Shown: positions 8,310-14,868, numbered from the stretch's first letter. The stretch is 35,262 bases of DNA from Bacillota bacterium (GCA_023393165.1 JAEWMJ010000060.1:1-35262); one strand, 5' to 3'. Translations and numbers: made by a program. Notes: generated from the sequence alone by a model not told the origin.

Positions 8310-8433
8310 TGCCGCCAAAATTTACATTTTGTCTATGGTATGATAATAGTATAAATTTGTGATAAAAGATGATAAAATAAAGTTATTCATTTTATAAACA
8401 AACTTATTAAAGATGGAATGCCAAATAAAATTG

Positions 8434-9069
8434 TCATAGATAACCAATTACAGTTAATATAATATTAATATTTTTAAAACGTTTATGATTAGAATCTTGA
8501 AGTTTTCTGATTTCAATTTCTAATAATAATATTTTTTTTGATAAATCTTTTAGTATAAACTTAGCTTCGTCTGGAGTTTTATCATATAAAAAGTCTAAAT
8601 CGTTTTTTATTAATTCATTATGTTCATAAAAAAGATCATTTTTTTAACTGTTTCTATGATAAATAATATATCTCTTGCATCAATATCAAAATTCACTCCA
8701 AAAAATGATTTAAAAAATTTTTTTTCTTTTTTGTTTTGTATCATCTACTCTATATCTATTTGAAGTTGATAAATATTTTAATAAAAGGCTTGTTAAATTT
8801 TTAAAACTTTTTAATAAATTTGGATATCTTATTATTGAATCATTGAATAAGATACCTAACTCTTTACTTATGTCATCAATACTCCTATTATCTTGTTTTA
8901 TCTTCCTTAAAATATTTGTAGTCCCACAGTATAATCTATGTTCATCCAGACAATTAATTAATGCGCGTAAGGTAAATAAACTGTACTTTCCTATTATAAT
9001 AAAAAAAACGATAATTACACAAATTTTAATAATAGAAAAAATATCTAGCATACTCTCACAATAATTCAT
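8434..9069 (-). pseudogene. AT-rich membrane protein gene with two compensating frameshifts
   Basis: The first part (9069-8710) encodes 119 residues with an N-terminal hydrophobic helix (IKICVIIVFFIIIGKYSLF) and a charged helical region. It leaves frame in an A8T6 tract near 8720. The second frame continues (GVNFDIDARDILFIIETVKK), then an A7 tract near 8645 restores the first frame (DLFYEHNELIKNDLDFLYDK) to a hydrophobic end (NINIILTVIGYL) and a TGA at 8434. The joined product would be about 210 residues with a membrane segment at each end. Both shifts are in homopolymers, so slippage or base-calling error is possible. No family recognised. It fills the same slot between regulator and dam as the gene at 2561-3688. 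Confidence 0.55.
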
Positions 9070-9112
9070 CTTATCAGCAACTATAACAGCCGAAAGTCCC
9101 TCAAAAGACCTC

Positions 9113-9412
9113 CCACATATTCCCTCTCCTGCTACGTCAATCCCGCCCGATCCACCGCCCGAGTGATATCGTCCATCTGAACGTATTATAGAGTCCTTGC
9201 CCCGTACACGTCCACCACCTTTTGTACGGCGTCAACACCGATTCAACAGAAGCTCCGCCCTGGACCCGAATACAGTCCACGCGCGGAGCCCTAAGAAGTT
9301 TTTCCACTATGCTGTCCTTTTTAACAACAAGTTCCTCAATTTGAAGTTCGTATTCTTTTATCAGTCGTTTTATATCCCTATATCTATACAGGAATTTCTC
9401 TATTTCTTGTAT
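9113..9412 (-). pseudogene. Remnant of sigma-like phage regulator
   Basis: This stretch aligns base by base with the 5' two thirds of the regulator at 3861-4316, including its GGAGGG ribosome site (9423 region). The start codon is ATA instead of ATG, about 25 bases are missing near 9190, and the helix-turn-helix end is deleted. It cannot make the regulator. Confidence 0.8.
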
Positions 9413-9482
9413 TTCCAGCCCTCCCTGTGGTAATATATGTTTGAAGGTACATATTTTACGGGCGGCGGGAGCTGCTCTTTTT

Positions 9483-9611
9483 TTATTTAACTTTTTTATC
9501 TATCCAGCGCGAATAGCCTTCGTCTTTGCAATAATATGAATTACAAGATTTGTTATTCTTGCACATAAAGCAAGGGTTTGCCATCCGAATTAAGTCTTTA
9601 AAAAAACTCAT
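9483..9611 (-). CDS. Small Cys-rich protein, 42 residues
   Basis: An ATG at 9611 preceded by GGTGGAG three to four bases upstream opens a 42-codon frame starting MSFFKDLIRMANPCFMC and ending RWIDKKVK. Four cysteines in the pattern CxxC, five residues, C, four residues, C suggest a small zinc-binding site. It lies between the tail-protein remnant and the regulator remnant. No family recognised. It is too short to be certain, but the ribosome site and Cys pattern support it. Confidence 0.5.
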   Translation of the reverse strand: MSFFKDLIRMANPCFMCKNNKSCNSYYCKDEGYSRWIDKKVK

Positions 9612-9660
9612 ATTCTCCACCTTTTTTAATTTTAGTATCTTATTTTTTTTATCTATAAAT

Positions 9661-9751
9661 CTGGTATTTTCTGCATCACACTTGTAACATCTTTACTGAA
9701 AAAGATTGGGGCTTCACTTCTCTTCATTGGATAGGATAAGATTTTTGCTTC
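9661..9751 (-). pseudogene. Remnant of receptor-binding protein N-terminus
   Basis: The minus strand encodes EAKILSYPMKRSEAPIFF, then SKDVTSVMQKI, matching residues 3-31 of the protein at 4463-5770 (EAKIVTFPMKRSGDPIYF, then SEDVTSVMQKT). The start codon and everything beyond about 30 codons are gone. Confidence 0.8.
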
Positions 9752-9956
9752 AGCAGAGCCTGAGATGCGCTTTGAGGGAGAAGACGAAAAACTCGGGACC
9801 ATACTTTGATATCAAAAGACGCAGCGCAATCAAGGCCATTTACGATATTTACTCCCTCCATAGCCAAATGAACGAATTATTTAATCAGAATTAACAAAAA
9901 TATTCGATCCAACGGTCCCTTGCATGTCAGATAAATACTTATTCATTTTATTATTC

Positions 9957-9997
9957 CTGCAAAAAAGGGGTAAGCGGCAACTTCCCCCTTTTTGCAG
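9957..9997. terminator. Bidirectional terminator-type hairpin
   Basis: CTGCAAAAAAGGGG (9957-9970) pairs with CCCCTTTTTGCAG (9985-9997), leaving a loop of about 14 bases. A and T tracts on the two sides of the GC core make it usable in either direction. It lies 81 bases past the stop of the 39-residue gene at 10078-10197 and would end that transcript. Confidence 0.65.
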
Positions 9998-10077
9998 TAC
10001 CCAAACACTTACCCTTGCGGGAGCGAAAGGAACTATATTATTTTATTAAATTAACTGAAATGAATCCGTTCATGGCC

Positions 10078-10197
10078 TTATCCAACATGGCTGAGCCACA
10101 GCACGACCAAAGCGTAGATCAAACCAAACCATATTGCGCCCATCATCCACCACGCAATACTGAACTCCCTTATTTTAAATCTTCTGAATCTATGCAT
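10078..10197 (-). CDS. 39-residue single-pass membrane protein
   Basis: The ATG at 10197 has GGAGG seven bases upstream. The product has a basic N-terminus (MHRFRRFKIREF) and one long Trp-rich hydrophobic helix (residues about 14-35: WWMMGAIWFGLIYALVVLWL), ending SHVG. It should insert in the membrane with the basic end inside. A strong promoter (10427-10455) lies about 220 bases upstream and a terminator follows, so it is a complete one-gene unit divergent from the phage repressor. It occupies the place of a Cro-like or lysogeny-expressed gene but is not DNA-binding. No family recognised. It may be a host-modifying prophage peptide or a toxin-like protein; that is inference. Confidence 0.65.
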   Translation of the reverse strand: MHRFRRFKIREFSIAWWMMGAIWFGLIYALVVLWLSHVG

Positions 10198-10337
10198 GAT
10201 TGCACCTCCAATAAAAATCATTTATATTATCCGGTCCCTTCCGTTGCATTTATGGGACCAAGCTTTCAAAAAAAAACTATAAATTTAATATCTCTTCGAT
10301 TCCCGATTCCGGATAATCACTCAATACAGATTGTCCA

Positions 10338-10409
10338 GGCAACCCGGATGCATATTTCATGAAATTCAGCGCCTTGCGTCCTCTGATTTTCCAGCATCCG
10401 GGATGTTGC
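10338..10409 (-). other. Possible structured 5' leader of the 39-residue gene
   Basis: Within the inferred leader, CCCGGATGC (10343-10351) and GCATCCGGG (10394-10402) form a perfect 9-bp stem. It is extended by GCAA/TTGC pairs at 10339-10342 and 10406-10409 after a small bulge. The enclosed 42 bases contain a second small hairpin (ATTTCATGAAAT). A further hairpin GGTCCC/GGGACC lies at 10233-10259. I could not match it to a known riboswitch. Confidence 0.4.
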
Positions 10410-10426
10410 ACATTTGGGATATGTGT

Positions 10427-10455
10427 ATCATATATCTTTTTTAATAATCTGTCAA
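10427..10455 (-). promoter_or_regulatory. Sigma-A promoter for the 39-residue gene
   Basis: On the minus strand TTGACA (10455-10450) and TATGAT (10432-10427) are separated by exactly 17 bases, one mismatch from consensus overall. It is divergent from the repressor promoter. Confidence 0.75.
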
Positions 10456-10462
10456 CCCATTT

Positions 10463-10491
10463 ATGCAACTTTTTCCGAAATATTGTTGCAT
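10463..10491. promoter_or_regulatory. Candidate phage repressor operator between divergent promoters
   Basis: ATGCAAC (10463-10469) and GTTGCAT (10485-10491) form a perfect inverted repeat with 15 bases between. The right arm overlaps the -35 of the repressor promoter, and the left arm lies just upstream of the opposite -35. The half site GTTGCA recurs at 10405-10410 and 10243-10248. Binding by the repressor at 10600-10986 is inferred. Confidence 0.55.
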
Positions 10492-10513
10492 TTTTAATTC
10501 ATTGCTGTATACT
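10486..10513 (+). promoter_or_regulatory. Promoter of the phage repressor
   Basis: TTGCAT (10486-10491) and TATACT (10508-10513) are separated by 16 bases; an alternative -10, TATAAT, is at 10513-10518. It is oriented toward the repressor start at 10600. Confidence 0.5.
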
Positions 10514-10599
10514 ATAATCAGGTTTTGCTCAAACTCAGCAATTCTTTTGAACAAATTGTTGACTATGACTTAATTATAAACCAAAGGTGGTACAAAAAA

Positions 10600-10986
10600 A
10601 TGGACAAGGATTTCGATAAAATTATTGAACGCATCAAAAACCGGCGTTTAGAACTCAACATGAGCTACCAGGATCTTGCGGATAAGACCGGCATGAGCAA
10701 ATCCACCCTGCAGCGTTACGAAACCGGGTTCATCAAAAATATTCCGCTCTCCAAAGTTGAGGCGCTCGCAAAGGCGCTCATGGTTACGCCCGAATACCTG
10801 ATGGGCTGGGAAGCCAAAAACGATTCTCCTATCATGGACAGCGAAACCCTGCAGATGATGAGCGAGGCTTTTGCGCGTCCGGAAATGCGCGCCCTGTTCT
10901 CTGTCAGCCGCAACGCCACCAAAGAAGACATTGAAAAATCGATCAAGATTATAGAGATGTTTAAAGGCGGCCGGGACGATGAATGA
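10600..10986 (+). CDS. XRE-family phage repressor (ImmR/CI-like)
   Basis: The 128-residue protein carries an HTH at residues 6-60 (IIERIKNRRLELNMSYQDLA, SKSTLQRYETG, ALMVTPEYLMGWE), typical of XRE repressors of Gram-positive prophages. The C-terminal half (EIEKSIKII-type helix) is short and lacks the Ser/Lys autocleavage domain of LexA-like repressors. That fits regulation by the ImmA-type protease encoded next. The start at 10600 follows AAAGGTGG by nine bases; the in-frame extension back to 10525 lies within the promoter leader and is rejected. The stop overlaps the ImmA gene by eight bases. Confidence 0.85.
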   Translation: MDKDFDKIIERIKNRRLELNMSYQDLADKTGMSKSTLQRYETGFIKNIPLSKVEALAKALMVTPEYLMGWEAKNDSPIMDSETLQMMSEAFARPEMRALFSVSRNATKEDIEKSIKIIEMFKGGRDDE

Positions 10987-11194
10987 TATTTTCATCCGCT
11001 TAACCCAGCTGCCAAATCGCGTTAAGGCCATGACGGTGATTGATGAAAACTCGGATTACAACATTTATTTAAACAGCGCCTTATCCCAGGACGAATTAAA
11101 GAAGGCCTACCTTCACGAGATCCAGCATATCGAAAAAAAACATTTCGATAAGGATATCTCGGTGGCTCAGGCGGAGAATGAAATAGAAGAATAA
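10979..11194 (+). CDS. ImmA/IrrE-type metallopeptidase, short form
   Basis: A 71-residue protein with the zinc-protease motif HEIQH at about residues 46-50. In related mobile elements ImmA cleaves the ImmR repressor after DNA damage or cell signalling, releasing excision genes. It overlaps the repressor gene by eight bases (ATGAATGA), so the two are translationally coupled. It is shorter than typical ImmA proteins (about 120-170 residues) and lacks most of the region after the motif, so it may be a minimal or trimmed form. It is the last phage-like gene; the next gene, 13 bases away and convergent, is a host-type amidase. Confidence 0.75.
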   Translation: MNDIFIRLTQLPNRVKAMTVIDENSDYNIYLNSALSQDELKKAYLHEIQHIEKKHFDKDISVAQAENEIEE

Positions 11195-11207
11195 TTAACA
11201 GCACGGT

Positions 11208-12131
11208 TTACTCTTTCTCTTTAAAATACTCCACTATCCCCTTATATATCCCATCCGCCATTGTGGTCTGGAAGTCTTTGTCCGTTATCAATAAATCCTC
11301 GTCCGGGTTGGACATATGACCCATTTCTATATTCACAATTGGCCGCTCGGACCAGTTGAAACCTGTCTGGTCGCTTCGCACCTGGGTCTCTAATTTTTTA
11401 ATACCCGTTGTTTCCGTATAGTTTTTAATAATCAGTTTAGCCGCGAGTTTGCAATCGTCTTCATAAGGATTGCTTTCCGGTATGAGCATGAAAGCGCCGC
11501 GCACGCTTGAATCGTCTATGCCGTTGCAATGGATCCTTATTCCTAAGTCTACTTTCTTCTCATTAAAAAGCTGGGCGCGTTCCACGTTGGATATATCTAC
11601 GTCCGCGGTCGTTCTGGTCATCACGACCTTCGCCCCTGCTTCTTTAAGCATATCCCGGAGTTTTAGCGCTACATTCAGGTTTACCACATGCTCATCTACT
11701 CCGGAGGCTACCCCCGCTGTTCCGGAAGACACCTTGGGCTTTGTTTCGCTGCTGCCCGGCGCAACCGGTTCCGGCTCGGAGTTTCCATGTGCCTGATGCC
11801 CCGGATCCAGGCCGATCACCACCCCATCCAGCGGTCCTGCATTTGTTTCATTTTCTGGAATTTTGGAAGGCTCGGCAGAAGGGCTTGCCGAAGCGGCAAC
11901 CGACGGGCTTGGCTCTGCTGTTGGCGTTTTCGCGGCGCTTGCCTCCGGCAACTCGGCCGCCGCCGTAACGTCCTGGCTTGCCGAAGGCAAGGCGCCTTCC
12001 GCAGACTGTAAAGGAGATGCGCTTGCAGCCCCATTGGATGAACTGCAGCCTATAAGCACAACTATACACACCGCCGCCAGAACGGCAGATAGGTATTTTT
12101 TTATTTTAAGCATCTTTTTATTGGAATTCAT
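11208..12131 (-). CDS. N-acetylmuramoyl-L-alanine amidase lipoprotein (Amidase_3)
   Basis: The 307-residue product cleaves the amide bond between muramic acid and the peptide stem of peptidoglycan outside the cell. A signal peptide with lipobox (VLIGCS, residues about 24-29) anchors it. A Ser/Ala/Pro/Glu-rich linker spans about 30-100. The catalytic domain has GLDPGH near 107, a Glu in the DEHVVNLNVA segment, RIHCNG near 200 and NIEMGHMSNPDED near 268. These supply the zinc ligands and catalytic Glu of Amidase_3. The start at 12131 follows AAAGGTGG. It converges with the ImmA gene. A phage lysin is an alternative, but the lipoprotein signal argues for a host gene. Confidence 0.85.
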   Translation of the reverse strand: MNSNKKMLKIKKYLSAVLAAVCIVVLIGCSSSNGAASASPLQSAEGALPSASQDVTAAAELPEASAAKTPTAEPSPSVAASASPSAEPSKIPENETNAGPLDGVVIGLDPGHQAHGNSEPEPVAPGSSETKPKVSSGTAGVASGVDEHVVNLNVALKLRDMLKEAGAKVVMTRTTADVDISNVERAQLFNEKKVDLGIRIHCNGIDDSSVRGAFMLIPESNPYEDDCKLAAKLIIKNYTETTGIKKLETQVRSDQTGFNWSERPIVNIEMGHMSNPDEDLLITDKDFQTTMADGIYKGIVEYFKEKE

Positions 12132-12255
12132 ATATCCACCTTTTACTTTTTCAATACAATTTTATTCATTATAACACTTTTTACCCAAAATTTTGTCAAA
12201 CAACATAATTTTCCTGTATTTGTAACGCTTTATTCATTTTTTCAGTTCGTTTTTA

Positions 12256-12264
12256 TGGTATAAT
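12256..12264 (+). promoter_or_regulatory. Extended -10 promoter
   Basis: TGGTATAAT combines a TATAAT -10 (12259-12264) with an upstream TG, giving an extended -10 that compensates for a poor -35. It points to the zinc-ribbon and lipoprotein genes and lies 60 bases before the first start. Confidence 0.55.
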
Positions 12265-12323
12265 ACCGGCAGAAAGGCGGAAAAATCAAAAAAGAAGACT
12301 TGGAAAAGGAAGGTGTCGATATT

Positions 12324-12497
12324 ATGAGCAGTTCGGTATCCGACGACATGACGGCGGAGATCACCTGTCCGGCTTGCGGCAAAAAATTTATCATCAATAC
12401 CGTACAGATAGGCGAAATGGCCCTTTGTCCCCATTGCAACACCATAATGATTGCTCAGCTTGATCCTGAAGATTCCGGGGACTTTGATGAAAAATAA
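12324..12497 (+). CDS. Small zinc-ribbon protein
   Basis: A 57-residue acidic protein with CPAC near residue 15 and CPHC near residue 37, a two-knuckle zinc ribbon. The start at 12324 follows AGGAAGGTG by eight bases; an in-frame TTG at 12300 is not needed. The stop is 27 bases before the lipoprotein start, so the two form an operon. Function unknown; such proteins may bind nucleic acid or protein partners. Confidence 0.65.
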   Translation: MSSSVSDDMTAEITCPACGKKFIINTVQIGEMALCPHCNTIMIAQLDPEDSGDFDEK

Positions 12498-12524
12498 AAT
12501 AACTCACATAGACTGGAGAGGCAA

Positions 12525-13304
12525 ATGAAAAAATTGCTGCCAATCATAATCATATTGCTTTCAGCGCTCTTTCTGGCTTCCTGCAGCGCTCCCGGAGGAT
12601 CGGTAAGCGTCCCGTCTGATGAAACTATAGCGCAAATCAACTCCGCACTTTTAAGCGGGTATCCGCGTGATGTCCTTCCCCTTTATCAGCCGGTTGCGCT
12701 GACCAGTTGCTCTTTCAGTTACCGCGCGTCAGACCAGTACGATATCGGCAAGGATATCTATTCGGTCAATTACCAATCCGCCTCCACACAGGAAGATCTC
12801 ATCAGATACTACAGCGGACTGTTTACAGAAAAAAATGAAAATCCTTCCGTGGAGGGCGACGAAATCACGGACAAACTGAGTGGCAAGATAGGCGAAAATA
12901 ACGCTGAAATATTATTTTTGGACAATGAAGACAGCACAACATCCGTATATCTTACATTAGGACTTACATCCGGCCAGTACGTGGATTCAAACCCTTATTT
13001 TAAAGGCTATCCGTCTGACTTAGTGGATGCGTACAGCCAGACGTCCCTGCTTGAGGTCACTTATGAGGAACAATACTACGGCAAAAAAACCGATCATTAT
13101 ATTACGGTATACCAGACTGATATGACCCAGCAGGCGTTTATAGACTATTATAACGGAAAATACGCGGCGAAGATCGATTTTACGCAAACCGGATCGGACA
13201 ACCACACAGTTTTTTCCTGGCAGGACCAGGGCTTTGACGTGGATCTTTCCTATTCGGGCGGGAATACCTCTTATGTGACGATCGACGTGTCAAAAGCAGG
13301 TTGA
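12525..13304 (+). CDS. Lipoprotein of unknown function
   Basis: A 259-residue secreted lipoprotein. Residues 1-20 (MKKLLPIIIILLSALFLASC) form a signal peptide with lipobox LASC. The mature part has two similar stretches ending in YYSGLFTEKNENP and YYNGKYAAKIDF, each preceded by a Tyr/Asp-rich beta-like segment (residues about 45-110 and 165-225), suggesting an internal duplication. No enzyme motif is visible. It follows the zinc-ribbon gene in one operon, with TGGAGAGG before the start. Confidence 0.65.
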   Translation: MKKLLPIIIILLSALFLASCSAPGGSVSVPSDETIAQINSALLSGYPRDVLPLYQPVALTSCSFSYRASDQYDIGKDIYSVNYQSASTQEDLIRYYSGLFTEKNENPSVEGDEITDKLSGKIGENNAEILFLDNEDSTTSVYLTLGLTSGQYVDSNPYFKGYPSDLVDAYSQTSLLEVTYEEQYYGKKTDHYITVYQTDMTQQAFIDYYNGKYAAKIDFTQTGSDNHTVFSWQDQGFDVDLSYSGGNTSYVTIDVSKAG

Positions 13305-13454
13305 CCGGTTTGGTAAAAAAAAGTTTCTAGAATAAAAAAGGCGTCTATGTCTTTTTTATGCACAAATTTGAGATGTTTTTGTACAATCCGATATTGCATA
13401 AAAAACATCATGCCAGACAAACTAATACCAAACGTTCATGAGGAGGTGAATTTA

Positions 13455-13625
13455 ATGGATAAAGCAAACCAAAGTATAGGATGTACGGTATGGGAATGCA
13501 AATATCATGACGATTCCCAGGAATATTGCTCTTTAGACCGGATCATGGTAGGAACTCACGAGGAAAATCCCACGCAATCGGAATGCACGGACTGCGAATC
13601 ATTCGAGGTAAGGCGGGAGCGATAG
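13455..13625 (+). CDS. DUF1540 domain protein
   Basis: A 56-residue Cys-rich protein with the DUF1540 layout: CTVWECKYHDDSQEYCSLD, then IMVGTHE, then CTDCESF. The cysteines and His probably bind a metal; the family is widespread in Clostridia and Bacilli, with no firm role. The start at 13455 follows AGGAGGTG by six bases; the in-frame extension upstream to 13347 lacks such a site. A terminator follows at 13685-13723. Confidence 0.8.
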   Translation: MDKANQSIGCTVWECKYHDDSQEYCSLDRIMVGTHEENPTQSECTDCESFEVRRER

Positions 13626-13684
13626 GACACATCCTTCTTTGATTGTTTATAAAATTCGAGGAAATCTTATTTTTGAATACTTAA

Positions 13685-13723
13685 AATAACGGAGAAAGCA
13701 TTTTATTAGCTTTTTCCGTTATT
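13685..13723 (+). terminator. Rho-independent terminator after DUF1540 gene
   Basis: AATAACGGAGAAAGC (13685-13699) pairs with GCTTTTTCCGTTATT (13709-13723) with one G-T wobble and a 9-base loop; a T-rich tail follows. Confidence 0.7.
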
Positions 13724-13816
13724 TTTACTATTTATTTTATCTAAGTCTAAAAGTCCGAACACTTTAATATTTACATGAATATATATGTATATAGCTATAA
13801 AAAGGAGGTATTCCAT

Positions 13817-13948
13817 ATGTGCTGTAATGGCTTTGGCTGGGGTGGCTTCGGGCCCTGGGGCGGCTTCGGCGGCTTCGGCCCTTGGGGCGGCGGCTTCGGC
13901 GGCTTCGGCGGCTGCGGATGCGGATGGCGTCGTGGATGCTGGTGGTAA
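13817..13948 (+). CDS. 43-residue Gly/Phe/Trp/Cys-rich protein
   Basis: AAGGAGG eight bases before the ATG at 13817 opens a 43-codon frame beginning MCCNGFGWGGFGPWGGFGGF and ending GGCGCGWRRGCWW. The middle consists of GGFG and FGPWGG repeats, flanked by Cys at both ends (residues 2-3, 33, 35, 41). There is no signal peptide. Composition suggests a structural or coat-like peptide that can be cross-linked, or a modified peptide precursor; neither has direct support. A longer overlapping Ala-rich frame is rejected because the ribosome site fits only this frame. The DNA is locally very GC-rich, unlike its surroundings. Confidence 0.6.
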   Translation: MCCNGFGWGGFGPWGGFGGFGPWGGGFGGFGGCGCGWRRGCWW

Positions 13949-14068
13949 AAATACTGTGCCCTTACACAACCCCAAATTCACCTCAAAATATACTTGAAGC
14001 TAAAACATACCTTTAGAGGGGTATAATATAACCCGTGGCAGCATTGTTTGTTCGGGTCTCATAAACAG

Positions 14069-14088
14069 CGGGACAATTTTTTGTCCCG
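14069..14088. other. Stem-loop in intergenic region
   Basis: CGGGACAA (14069-14076) and TTGTCCCG (14081-14088) form a perfect 8-bp stem with a TTTT loop. It could end the 43-residue gene transcript, but no T run follows. Apart from this and the repeats at 14298-14346, I see nothing in 13949-14397. Confidence 0.4.
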
Positions 14089-14297
14089 TACATAGCATAC
14101 CCAATACCCAAAATCCAATCATCTCCATTGTATGCCTATTAAAACTGCATTGCTTTCATATTATTATTTTGTCAAAGCCCTTATCCGAAATAACCGTCTT
14201 TAAAAAGATAATATAAAATATAACAGACATAGGTAGCATTTTTCTTATTTTTGTACAATAATGTTTATATAGACGTTTTTTAAGCTGTTTTTTTTGC

Positions 14298-14366
14298 GGT
14301 GCAACCTATAGTTGCGCAATTGAAAACCAGAATTGGTGGTGCAACCGGTATTTAAAATTCTATAAT
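14298..14366 (+). promoter_or_regulatory. Promoter region with repeated GGTGCAACC sites
   Basis: GGTGCAACC occurs at 14298-14306 and again at 14338-14346, exactly 40 bases apart. The first copy is part of an inverted repeat GCAAC (14301-14305) / GTTGC (14311-14315). A TATAAT -10 lies at 14361-14366, so the second copy sits at the -35 position. Autoregulation by the XRE protein encoded next is inferred. Confidence 0.5.
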
Positions 14367-14397
14367 TACACTATCAAATAAAGGAGATTTAGATTCT

Positions 14398-14826
14398 ATG
14401 AATATTGAAATTGCAAACAGATTGGTGCAACTTCGGAAACAGCATAATCTTTCTCAGGAAGAACTTGCGGAAAAGCTGGGGATCAGCCGGCAGGCAGTAT
14501 CCAAATGGGAACGCGCCGAATCAAGCCCCGATACGGATAATTTGATCAGCATAGCAAAGCTTTACAACATTTCGCTGGATGACCTTTTAAAAACGGACGA
14601 ATCGCAGGAAGATTTAAGAAAGCAGGAGCAGGAAAAAAGATCTGAAGAAGAAAAAAATGGTTGGGAAAATAATAAAACCGCAATGCAGAAGTTCCCCTAC
14701 CCCATCGTGGCTACCGTATTGTTTTTTATCATAGGTTTTGTATTTAATGAGTTTAAGTTTGCATGGCTCGTATTTTTAACCGTACCCATTTATTATTGGA
14801 TAGCAAATTCACTGAGAAAAAAATAA
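14398..14826 (+). CDS. XRE-family regulator with C-terminal membrane anchor
   Basis: The 142-residue protein has a classical XRE helix-turn-helix at residues 7-62 (LVQLRKQHNLSQEELAEKLG, SRQAVSKWERAES, IAKLYNISLDDLL). A charged Glu/Lys/Gln linker (about 65-92) follows, then two hydrophobic segments (about 100-117 and 119-137) ending SLRKK. It is probably a membrane-tethered repressor sensing an envelope or small-molecule signal. An AAGGAG site lies 11 bases before the start. It stands alone, with a terminator after it. Confidence 0.8.
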   Translation: MNIEIANRLVQLRKQHNLSQEELAEKLGISRQAVSKWERAESSPDTDNLISIAKLYNISLDDLLKTDESQEDLRKQEQEKRSEEEKNGWENNKTAMQKFPYPIVATVLFFIIGFVFNEFKFAWLVFLTVPIYYWIANSLRKK

Positions 14827-14842
14827 ATTAGCAAAGTTATGA

Positions 14843-14868
14843 AAAAGCAGGAACTTTTCTGCTTTTTT
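14843..14868. terminator. Terminator between XRE and PadR genes
   Basis: AAAAGCAG (14843-14850) and CTGCTTTT (14859-14866) form an 8-bp stem with an 8-base loop, followed by T residues. It serves the plus-strand XRE gene and, by its A tract, possibly the minus-strand PadR gene. Confidence 0.7.

Larger units (their letters stand above)
8177..9945 (-). repeat. Degenerate second copy of the module at 2400-5905
   Basis: In transcription order this block repeats landmarks of 5905-2400: CCCTTGCATGTCA (9917 region, also 5876 region), the tail-protein N-terminus (9661-9751), the sigma-like regulator (9113-9412), an AT-rich membrane gene (8434-9069, unrelated in sequence), the dam leader hairpin (8284-8309) and the dam start. 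Large deletions and point changes mark this copy as the decaying one. Confidence 0.7.

Noticed and set aside
9706..9894. 62-codon plus-strand frame near the tail-protein remnant
   Set aside because: Its first third is antisense to the remnant; the end (IKAIYDIYSLHSQMNELF) might be a phage fragment, but nothing supports a gene.
10015..10362. 115-codon plus-strand frame
   Set aside because: It is antisense to the 39-residue gene and its leader, and has no recognisable domain.
10338..10409. Cyclic-di-GMP riboswitch
   Set aside because: A few bases resemble the class, but the conserved core and stem order do not fit.
10277..10468. 63-codon minus-strand frame upstream of the 39-residue gene
   Set aside because: It starts with TTG, has no ribosome site, and its first codons overlap the promoter that would have to transcribe it.
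13706..13997. Ala-rich frames on both strands (91 and 70 codons) over the Gly-rich gene
   Set aside because: They result from the GC-rich repeat read in other frames; only the 43-codon frame has a properly placed AGGAGG site.
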